Assembly (NCBI RefSeq): GCF_900102145.1
Contig: NZ_FNBC01000003.1
Coordinates: forward strand, 1-64,000
Source: Thermus arciformis
GTDB lineage: Bacteria > Deinococcota > Deinococci > Deinococcales > Thermaceae
Length of the DNA: 64,000 bases
Reading direction: 5' to 3'
Both the position numbers and the translations under genes were made by a program. Position 1 is the first letter of the stretch; each line of letters begins with the position of its first letter. The notes beneath the pieces are model-generated. The model was given only the letters and a program-made list of their open reading frames with translations. It made no database searches and was not told the origin of the DNA. This document shows positions 32,583 to 39,259 of this stretch, piece by piece.

Positions 32583-32614
32583 CCTCCCCTGGGAAGCGCC
32601 TGGGGGAGGTTTTT
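32583..32614 (+). terminator. Rho-independent terminator of the protease gene
   Basis: CCTCCCC and GGGGAGG pair around a 13-nt loop and are followed by TTTTT. Confidence 0.75.
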
Positions 32615-32617
32615 CCT

Positions 32618-33622
32618 TTAGCGTCCTGGGAAGGGGGCGAGGACCGCTTCCACCTGGAAGACCCGGCTTTCCCGGCGCACCGTGAGACGGATTCTTTCTC
32701 CCACCTGGTGCCTGCGCACTTCGCGGAGGAGGTCCTCAAAGCTGTTCACCGGCACCCCGTCCACCTCGAGGATCACGTCCGGCACCCCGCCCGACTCCAC
32801 TCCCCTAAGCCCCGCCCGGTGGGCGCTTCCCCCCGGCACCACCTCCCCCACCACCACCCCGCCCGGGGGCAGGCCCAGCTCCCGGGCGAGCTCCGCCGTG
32901 AGGGCCCTTGGGCCCCGGAGGCCCAGGTAGGGCCAGTAGCGCCTTTCCCCCCTCTCCAAGGCGGCGAGGGCCTCCCCCCGGCCGAAGAGGGGGGTGAAGA
33001 AGCTGCGGAAGCCCTCCTCCGTCTGGCCGATGGCCACCGCCACCCCCAGCACCCGCCCTTCCGCGTCCAGCACCGGCCCCCCCGAGTCCCCGGGGGCGAG
33101 GGGTAGGGAGGTCTCCACCAGGCCTTGGGGCAGGAAGGCCGAGGGGTTCGCCTCGAGGCCGGTGACCCGCCCGTACCGGGGGGCGAGGAACTGGCCCCGG
33201 CCGTTCCCGATGTGGAGGACGGGCTCCCCAGTTTTGGGCCTCCTCGCCGTCTCCAGGGGCAAGAGGGCGGGGGCCTTGGCCGGGGTGGCGAGCACGGCCA
33301 GGTCCAGAGGCTCGGCGAACCCCACCACCCGGGCCTCGGCCTGGGTGCGGTCCGCCAGGACCAACCGGAAGGGCCCCCCCTCCGCCACCACGTGGTAGGC
33401 GGTGAGGACGAGGCCTTCCCGGTAGAAGAACCCGGTGCCCCGGGTCCCCTCCCCGTCCGCGACGCCCAAGACCGCGGGATGGGCCCGGGTGTAGGCCTCC
33501 TGCAGGGCCCCGGGCCCCGCCTGGACGGGCTCGGCCCAGAGGACGGGGGAGCCCCGGGTGAGGAGGGCGTAAAGGGCGAGGCCCAGGGGCAAAAGGGGGA
33601 ACAAGGCCTTCAGGGGGCGCAT
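32618..33622 (-). CDS. Trypsin-like serine protease with PDZ domain (HtrA/DegP-like)
   Basis: The 334-residue exported protein has a signal/anchor (ALFPLLPLGLALYALL), a trypsin-fold domain with the triad in AYHVV (His), LDLAVL (Asp) and PGDSGGP (Ser), and a single C-terminal PDZ domain (about 245-325). This is the HtrA plan of a periplasmic protein-quality protease. I chose ATG 33622, which gives a proper signal peptide; a longer frame upstream adds an arginine-rich stretch. It converges on the aqualysin gene. Confidence 0.85.
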   Translation of the reverse strand: MRPLKALFPLLPLGLALYALLTRGSPVLWAEPVQAGPGALQEAYTRAHPAVLGVADGEGTRGTGFFYREGLVLTAYHVVAEGGPFRLVLADRTQAEARVVGFAEPLDLAVLATPAKAPALLPLETARRPKTGEPVLHIGNGRGQFLAPRYGRVTGLEANPSAFLPQGLVETSLPLAPGDSGGPVLDAEGRVLGVAVAIGQTEEGFRSFFTPLFGRGEALAALERGERRYWPYLGLRGPRALTAELARELGLPPGGVVVGEVVPGGSAHRAGLRGVESGGVPDVILEVDGVPVNSFEDLLREVRRHQVGERIRLTVRRESRVFQVEAVLAPFPGR

Positions 33623-33672
33623 AGGCCCATTCTCCCCGGTCCGCCTCCCGGCCAGGGTGGCCAAGGCCACCC

Positions 33673-33891
33673 TCAGGGGGCCCGCACCCAGTGGACTTTG
33701 GCTGGGTCCCCGCAGAGCTCCTTGAAGGCGCAGCGGCCGCAAGCGGTCCCGCAGTTTAGGGGGCGGGCGTAGCCCTTGGCCTCGAGGTGGCGCAGGAGGA
33801 GCTCGGCGGTCTCCGGCCGAAGGCCCAAGGCCCGGGCCAGCTCGGAGGGGGTCTTGGGGGTGGCGAGGAGGGCGAGGGCTTCCTGGATCAC
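33673..33891 (-). CDS. feoC: FeoC-like winged-helix Fe-S protein
   Basis: The 72-residue product has a winged-helix fold (IQEALALLATPKTPSELARA) and a cysteine cluster C-G-T-A-C-G-R-C-x5-C near the C-terminus, as in FeoC, which modulates FeoB and may sense iron or oxygen through an Fe-S cluster. I chose GTG 33891, which overlaps the feoB stop (GTGA); longer frames upstream run over feoB. It is last in a feoA-feoB-feoC operon. Confidence 0.8.
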   Translation of the reverse strand: MIQEALALLATPKTPSELARALGLRPETAELLLRHLEAKGYARPLNCGTACGRCAFKELCGDPAKVHWVRAP

Positions 33892-35954
33892 GGCAGAACC
33901 CTGGATGCGGCCAAGGCCAGGAGGTAGGCCAGGAGGAGCTGGTACCCCACGGAAAGGGCGGCCACCCGCCCCCCCACCACCTGCCGGAGGGCGGCGAGGG
34001 TGGCCACGCAAGGGGTATAGAGGAGGACGAAGACCAGGTAGGCCAAGGCCCCGGCGGGGGTCACGGCCTTGGTCAGGGCCGCCTGCAGGGGGGTGGGCTC
34101 GTGGGCCAGGGGGAGGCTAAAGGGGGCAAAGAGGGCGGCGAGGCCCTGCAGCGTGCCCCACACCGCCTGCAAAAGCCCTTCCCCGAGGTGCCTAAGCCCT
34201 TCCAGAAGCCCCAGGGGGCTTAGGGCCTCGGCCCCGAGGAAGCTCACCCCCAAAGCCCCCACCACCACCTCCTTGGCCACGAAGCCCGGGATGAGGGCCC
34301 CTACCAGGCGCCAGTCCTCCAGCCCGAGGGGCCGGAAGAGGGGGGTGAGGGCCTGGGCCAGGAGGGCGTAGGGGGTGGACCCGGCCAGGGGCACGTGGAG
34401 CAGGGCCCAGATGAGGAGGACCGCCAGGAGGATGGGCCCCCCGGCCCCCCGCACGAAGCTCCCGGTGCGGGCTAGGGAGAGGCGGAGGAGGAGCCTTAGG
34501 GGAGGGAAGCGGTATGGGGGAAGTTCCATGGCGCCCTCCCCCGTCCCGGCCCTAAGGGCCTTCCCCAGGAGGAAAGCGGTGAGGAAGCCCATCCCTAGCC
34601 CCAGAAGGTAGAGGCCGAAGACCACCAAGGGGGCCTGCTTGGGGAAGAAGGCGAAGGCGAAGAGGGTGAAGACGGGAAGCCTGGCCCCGCAGGCCAGGAA
34701 GGGGATGGCCAGGGCCACCCGCAGGCGGTCCAGGGGGTGGGAGAGGGCGCGGGTGGCGTAGATGGCGGGCACGTTGCAGCCAAAGCCCAAGACGAGGGGG
34801 ATGAAGGCCTTGCCGGGAAGCCCCGCCCACTGCATGAGGCGGTCGGCCACGAAGGCCATGCGGGCCAGGAAGCCGGAGGTCTCCAGAAAGGCCAGGGCCA
34901 GGTAGAGGAGGAAGAGGACCGGGGTGAAGGAGAGGACCGTGCCCACCCCCGCTACCACCCCTTCCGCCAGAAAGGAGCGGAGGAGGGCGGGGAGGGGAAG
35001 GGCCAGGCTCCAGCCCGCAAGCACCTCCTGGGCCCGGCCGATGAGGTCCACCCAGGGGGCGGAGAGGGCGAAGGTGAAGCGGAAGGCCAGGAACATGGCC
35101 AAGAGGAAGAGGGGAAGGCCCAAAAGGGGGTGCAGGACCAGGCGGTCCAGCCTTTCCGTGAGGGGGGGCGGGGCCTCTTTGCGGCGCACGGCCTTCCGGT
35201 AGACCTCCTGGGCCTTTTGGTAGCGGGCCTCGAGGGCCAGGAGGTAGGGGTCAGGCCCCTCCGCCAAAAGCCTTTCCCGCTCCTCGGCGGCCCGCTTTTG
35301 CGCCTCGGGCGGCAGGGGCACCCCTTCCCCCAGGAGGGCCAAAAGGCCCAGGGCCCGGGGAATGAGGGGCTCGAGGCGGCCCAGGGCCTCCTCCAGGGGA
35401 GGGGGGTAGCGCACCGGGGCTTCGGGCACGCGGGCCTGAAGGGCCTTTTCCAGGACGCCTTCCACCCGGCCCCGGCTGGCCACGGCGCCCGCCACGGGGA
35501 GGCCCAGGGCCTCTTCCAAGGCCTTCAGGTCCACCTCCAGGCCCTTGGCTTCAGCCTCGTCCAGGAGGTTCACCACCAAGGCCATGGGGAGACCGAGCTC
35601 CATGGCCTCCAGGGCCAGGACCAGGCTCCGCTCCAGGTTGCTCCCGTCCAGGACCAAAAGGAGCCGGTCCGGCGGGTGCTGAAGGAGCTCTTTCAGCACC
35701 ACGCCCTCCTCGGGGGAGGTGGGAAGGAGGCTGTAGGTGCCGGGGAGGTCCACCAGCTCCACCCGCGCCTCGCCCAGGCGGAGGTGGGCCGAGAGCCTTT
35801 CCAGGGTGGTGCCGGGCCAGTTGCCCACCTCCAGGCTTGCCCCCGCCAGGGCGTTGACGAGGGAGCTTTTTCCCGTGTTGGGGTTGCCCACCAAGGCCCA
35901 GCGCTCCTCGGCCTTAAGGACCGCTGCGGGAGGGTCGCAACGGGGGCAGCTCAC
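33888..35954 (-). CDS. feoB: Ferrous iron transporter FeoB
   Basis: FeoB imports Fe2+ across the inner membrane. The 688-residue protein has an N-terminal GTPase domain with G1 GNPNTGKSS, VDLPGTYSL (G3) and NLLDEAE (G4 variant), a helical GDI region, and the polytopic membrane domain with the two Gate-type regions (FLETSGFLARMAFVADRLMQ, LGFGCNVPAIYATR). The N-terminal extension has a CPRC pair not present in all FeoB. GTG start overlaps the feoA stop; the 3' end overlaps feoC. Confidence 0.95.
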   Translation of the reverse strand: MSCPRCDPPAAVLKAEERWALVGNPNTGKSSLVNALAGASLEVGNWPGTTLERLSAHLRLGEARVELVDLPGTYSLLPTSPEEGVVLKELLQHPPDRLLLVLDGSNLERSLVLALEAMELGLPMALVVNLLDEAEAKGLEVDLKALEEALGLPVAGAVASRGRVEGVLEKALQARVPEAPVRYPPPLEEALGRLEPLIPRALGLLALLGEGVPLPPEAQKRAAEERERLLAEGPDPYLLALEARYQKAQEVYRKAVRRKEAPPPLTERLDRLVLHPLLGLPLFLLAMFLAFRFTFALSAPWVDLIGRAQEVLAGWSLALPLPALLRSFLAEGVVAGVGTVLSFTPVLFLLYLALAFLETSGFLARMAFVADRLMQWAGLPGKAFIPLVLGFGCNVPAIYATRALSHPLDRLRVALAIPFLACGARLPVFTLFAFAFFPKQAPLVVFGLYLLGLGMGFLTAFLLGKALRAGTGEGAMELPPYRFPPLRLLLRLSLARTGSFVRGAGGPILLAVLLIWALLHVPLAGSTPYALLAQALTPLFRPLGLEDWRLVGALIPGFVAKEVVVGALGVSFLGAEALSPLGLLEGLRHLGEGLLQAVWGTLQGLAALFAPFSLPLAHEPTPLQAALTKAVTPAGALAYLVFVLLYTPCVATLAALRQVVGGRVAALSVGYQLLLAYLLALAASRVLP

Positions 35955-36184
35955 GCCTCCTCCAGGGCCTCCACCAGAACCTGGCTGGCCTCGCTCCGCC
36001 GCAGGAGCAAGAAGGTGTCCCCGGCCCGCACCTCCAGGGGGTCCCCCAGGGGGGCCTGGAGGAGGACCTCCACCAGGACCCCGGGCCTAAGGCCCAGGGC
36101 CAGAAGCCGCCTGCGCTCGGGGGGAACCCGCAGGACGCGGGCGCGGGCGCCAGGGGGAAGATGGGCCAGGGAAGGCATAGGCAT
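35951..36184 (-). CDS. feoA: Ferrous iron transport protein A
   Basis: FeoA is a small SH3-like protein required for FeoB activity. The 77-residue product shows the family pattern RRRLLALGLRPGVLVEVLLQAPLGDPLEVRAG split over two segments, with the C-terminal LLLRRSEA. Candidate starts are GTG 36187, ATG 36184 and ATG 36178; AGGTG suits 36178, while the promoter position would also allow a nearly leaderless GTG 36187. The exact start changes only the first three residues. Confidence 0.88.
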   Translation of the reverse strand: MPMPSLAHLPPGARARVLRVPPERRRLLALGLRPGVLVEVLLQAPLGDPLEVRAGDTFLLLRRSEASQVLVEALEEA

Positions 36185-36195
36185 CACCTAAAGGG

Positions 36196-36224
36196 AGGGT
36201 AACCCCCCGGGGAGATAAAGTCAA
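36196..36224 (-). promoter_or_regulatory. Promoter of the feoABC operon
   Basis: On the minus strand TTGACT (36219-36224), a 17-nt spacer and TACCCT (36196-36201) form a near-consensus promoter that would start transcription just before the feoA start codons. Confidence 0.7.
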
Positions 36225-36249
36225 GTATTCCGGTCGGATTTTGCGATTT

Positions 36250-36268
36250 GATAATGAGAAGCGTTTGC
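36250..36268. promoter_or_regulatory. Fur-box-like site upstream of feoA
   Basis: GATAATGAGAAGCGTTTGC matches 14 of 19 positions of the classical Fur box. It lies about 25 nt upstream of the feoA -35, in an unusually A/T-rich patch. Confidence 0.45.
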
Positions 36269-36290
36269 GTTGGCTCAGGTCCTGGGAGGC

Positions 36291-37454
36291 CTAGGCCTTC
36301 TCCTCTTCTTCCATGAGCCTGAGAAACGCCGCCACCACCTCGGGGTCAAACTGCCTGCCCGCCTGCTCCTGGAGGTAGGCTAGGGCCTTCGCCTTGGGCC
36401 AGGCCTTGCGGTAGGGCCGGTCCGAGGTGAGGGCGTCGTACACGTCCACCACGGCGAAGATGCGGGCGGAGAGGGGGATCTCCAGGCCCCTTAGCCCCCT
36501 CGGGTAGCCGGAGCCGTCCCAGCGTTCGTGGTGGGCGTAGGGGATCTCCAGGGCCTTCTTGAGGAAGGGGATCCCGGAGAGCCACTCGTAGGCGTAGACG
36601 GGATGCTTTTTCATCACCGCCCACTCCTCCTCCGTGAGGGGCCCGGGCTTTAAGAGGATGCTGTCGGGGATGGCGATCTTGCCCACGTCGTGGAGGATGG
36701 CCCCGCGCCTCAGGTCGTCCAGGTCCTCTTCGGGCACCCCCAGGACCTCAGCCAGGCGCAAGGAGAGGGCGGTGACCCGCTCCGTGTGCCCCGCCGTCTC
36801 CTGGTCGCGGAGCTCCACCGCCTTGGCCCAGCCCCAGAGGGTGAGCTCGTAGGCGGCCTCCAGTTCCCGCTGGCTCTTCTGGAGGTCTTGAAGGACCTTC
36901 AGGCTGTCCAGGGCCAGGGTGCTCTGCCCCACCAGGGTCTCCAGGAAGGCCTCGTCTTCCTCCGTGAGGTCCCAGGGCCTGCGGGTGAAAGCGGCGAGCA
37001 CCCCGAGAAGCCTTCCTCGGGCAAGCAGGGGATAAGCCCTTTCCGCTAGCAGGCCCTCCTCGCGGGTGAACTCCGGGTGGCTTCCCGGCTCCCGGCTAAG
37101 GTCGTCCACCGCCACTTTTTCCCCGGTGAGGGCGGCTTGGCCCACATGCCCTTGCCCGAGGAGGAGGCTTCGGGGGAGGCTTGGGCTTGGGGTGTGGAAG
37201 CCCCGGTGGGCGGCGAGGCGGAGCGCCTTCTCCCGGGGCTCGTAGAGGAAGAAGGCGGCGGTGTCCAGGGGAAGGAGGAAGAGCTTGTCCAGGAGGACTT
37301 CCAGGCTCGGGCCCAGGTCCAAGGAGGCGAGGATGGCCTGGTCCACCTGCCGCAAGGCCTCCAGGTGCTCCACCCGGCGGGCGAGCTTGTGCCGGAGGCT
37401 TGCCCGGCGCACGGCGTTGCCCAGGGCCTCGGCCACGACCTGGGCCCGCTCCAC
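36291..37454 (-). CDS. GAF/HD-GYP phosphodiesterase, 3' part of interrupted gene
   Basis: The 387-residue reading carries the end of one GAF domain, a complete second GAF domain (about 30-185) and a C-terminal HD-GYP domain with HTERV, ILHDVGK, YAHHERWDGSGYP and DVYDALTSDRPYR. HD-GYP enzymes hydrolyse cyclic-di-GMP. It is in the same frame as the PAS-domain gene upstream, separated only by one TAA at 37512-37514; the intervening codons continue the GAF domain (TVGALLLAWPHPRL). The GTG start is therefore only a possible re-initiation site inside a larger interrupted gene, although AAAGGAGGTG surrounds it. Confidence 0.7.
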   Translation of the reverse strand: MERAQVVAEALGNAVRRASLRHKLARRVEHLEALRQVDQAILASLDLGPSLEVLLDKLFLLPLDTAAFFLYEPREKALRLAAHRGFHTPSPSLPRSLLLGQGHVGQAALTGEKVAVDDLSREPGSHPEFTREEGLLAERAYPLLARGRLLGVLAAFTRRPWDLTEEDEAFLETLVGQSTLALDSLKVLQDLQKSQRELEAAYELTLWGWAKAVELRDQETAGHTERVTALSLRLAEVLGVPEEDLDDLRRGAILHDVGKIAIPDSILLKPGPLTEEEWAVMKKHPVYAYEWLSGIPFLKKALEIPYAHHERWDGSGYPRGLRGLEIPLSARIFAVVDVYDALTSDRPYRKAWPKAKALAYLQEQAGRQFDPEVVAAFLRLMEEEEKA

Positions 37455-37511
37455 CTCCTTTGGGGTGGGGAGGCGGGGGTGGGGCCAGGCCAGGAGGAGG
37501 GCTCCTACGGT

Positions 37512-39245
37512 TTACCGTCCGGCGAGGACGGGAAGGGCAAGGCCGCTATACCCCTCAGGGATATAGGGCCTGGCCGCTTCCCGGACCCGGGGGTCCCCTT
37601 TGAGGTCTGGGCTCACCACCACCTCTCCCTTCAGGGCCAGGGCCACCAGGCTGGGCTCCTTAAGGGTGGGGGCGTGGGGGATATTCCGGATCCAGCCCCG
37701 CTCCGCGCGGGCCACCAGCCGGGGAGGGGTGCCCTCGTAGAGGAGGATGGCTCCGGCCTCCGCCTCCAGGGCGGCGAGGGTAGCCTGAAGGCCGTGCTCC
37801 ATCATCTCCTGGAGGTCCTCGCTTTGCCGCAGGGCCACGGAAACCCGGGCGAAGGCCTCGAGGGTCCTCTCCCGCTCCTTGGCCTCGGTGACGTCCAGCC
37901 CCACGCCGAGGACGGCGGGCCTTCCTCCAAGCTCCACCCGGGCGGCGGAGTAGTCCAGCCAGCGCACCTCCCCCTCCTTGGTGAGGATGCGGAAGGGGTA
38001 GCGGGTGGGAGGGGTTTCCCCCCTTAGGCGGGCGAGGCCCCGGGCGCGCACCGCCTCGCGGTCCGCCGGGTGGACGAACTCCCATATGGGCCTCGCCTGA
38101 AGCTCCTCCAGGCTGTAGCCCGTGAGGCGCAGGGCTTCCTGGTTGGCGAAGGTGAGGCGGGCGCTTGCGGGGTCCTCGGGGTCTTCCAGCTGCCAGAGCA
38201 GGATGAGGGCGGGGGCGGTCTCCGCCAGGGTGCGGAAGAGGGCCTCAGACTCCCTTAGGGTCCGTTCCCAGGCTACCTCCTGGTTCACATCGTAGGTGTA
38301 GCCCGTGAGGAGCCGGGTTTCGGGGTCGTAGATCAGGGTGTCCCGGAGCCAGACGTAGGTTCCCTTCTGCCCGTGGAGGAAGCGGTAGGTGGCGATCTGG
38401 ACCTCTCCCGGGTGGGCCACGGCCCGGCGCACAGCCTCCTCCACCTTGGCCCGGTCCTCCGGGTGGACCTTGGCGAAGAAAAAGGCGGGGTCTTCTAGGA
38501 GGGCTTCCGCCGGGTGGCCCAAAACCTCCCATGCCTGCCTGGGGGTGGCGTAGACCAAGGGGGCGTAAGCGGGGTCCTGGCCTTCCTCCACCCGGACCTG
38601 GTAGACTGCCCCCGGAAGGGCTTCCAGCACACCTTTTAGCCGGGCGCGCTCTTCTTCCAGCTCGGTTTCGTCGTGAACATTGATGACGATCCCTCTGACC
38701 GCAGGGTCTTCCAGGAGGTTCTTCCCCCAGACCCGCACCGCCCGCACCCGTCCCCAGGCGTCCAGGAGGCGCAGGCGGTACTCCCGGGTTTCCCCGGGGT
38801 GGCGGAGGAGGCCCTCCAGGGCGGCCTCGGCGTAGGGGCGGTCCTCGGGGTGGACGAAGTCCAGGATGAACAAGGTTTCGCGGGTGTAGCCCAGGGGGTC
38901 GTACCCCAGCACCTGGGCCACGTTGGGGGAGGCGTAAAGGATCTGGCCCTGGGGGCTGATCAGGTAGATGAGCTCGCGGCCGTTTTCCACCAGAGCGTGG
39001 AGGCGCCTTTGCGAGGCCTCCAAGGCCTTTCTTCGCGCGCTTTCGGCCAGCGCTTCCCTCCGGCTGAGGAGGTAGATCAGGAGGCTGGAGAGGAAGACGA
39101 AGGTAAGCCCCTTCCCCGTCTGCCAGCGGGTGAGCTCCTGGGGTTCGGGGAAGAGGAGGAGGAAGAGCCGGTCGCTTCCCAGGATCCAGGCGAGGGAGAA
39201 GAGGGCGTAGACGAGGGCGATTTTCCAGGCGCCGTTTAGCCCCAT
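37512..39245 (-). CDS. Membrane PAS/GAF sensor, 5' part of interrupted gene
   Basis: The 577-residue reading has two membrane helices (about 8-30 and 48-62), three PAS/PAC units (about 80-200, 205-330 and 335-460, each with the FVHPEDR-type or FAKVHPEDR motif) and the start of a GAF domain that stops abruptly at LALPVLAGR. The stop is TAA in frame with the GAF and HD-GYP sequence that follows, so a full-length protein of about 984 residues would be a membrane PAS3-GAF2-HD-GYP enzyme. A GAA-to-TAA change would explain it. TAGAAT and GGGAGG precede the start. Confidence 0.7.
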   Translation of the reverse strand: MGLNGAWKIALVYALFSLAWILGSDRLFLLLFPEPQELTRWQTGKGLTFVFLSSLLIYLLSRREALAESARRKALEASQRRLHALVENGRELIYLISPQGQILYASPNVAQVLGYDPLGYTRETLFILDFVHPEDRPYAEAALEGLLRHPGETREYRLRLLDAWGRVRAVRVWGKNLLEDPAVRGIVINVHDETELEEERARLKGVLEALPGAVYQVRVEEGQDPAYAPLVYATPRQAWEVLGHPAEALLEDPAFFFAKVHPEDRAKVEEAVRRAVAHPGEVQIATYRFLHGQKGTYVWLRDTLIYDPETRLLTGYTYDVNQEVAWERTLRESEALFRTLAETAPALILLWQLEDPEDPASARLTFANQEALRLTGYSLEELQARPIWEFVHPADREAVRARGLARLRGETPPTRYPFRILTKEGEVRWLDYSAARVELGGRPAVLGVGLDVTEAKERERTLEAFARVSVALRQSEDLQEMMEHGLQATLAALEAEAGAILLYEGTPPRLVARAERGWIRNIPHAPTLKEPSLVALALKGEVVVSPDLKGDPRVREAARPYIPEGYSGLALPVLAGR

Positions 39246-39259
39246 GGGCCTCCCTCATT

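Noticed and set aside
33673-34011. Longer 112-codon form of FeoC
   Set aside because: The extra N-terminus is Pro/Gly/Arg-rich and runs over the end of feoB. GTG 33891 with a GTGA overlap gives the normal FeoC length.
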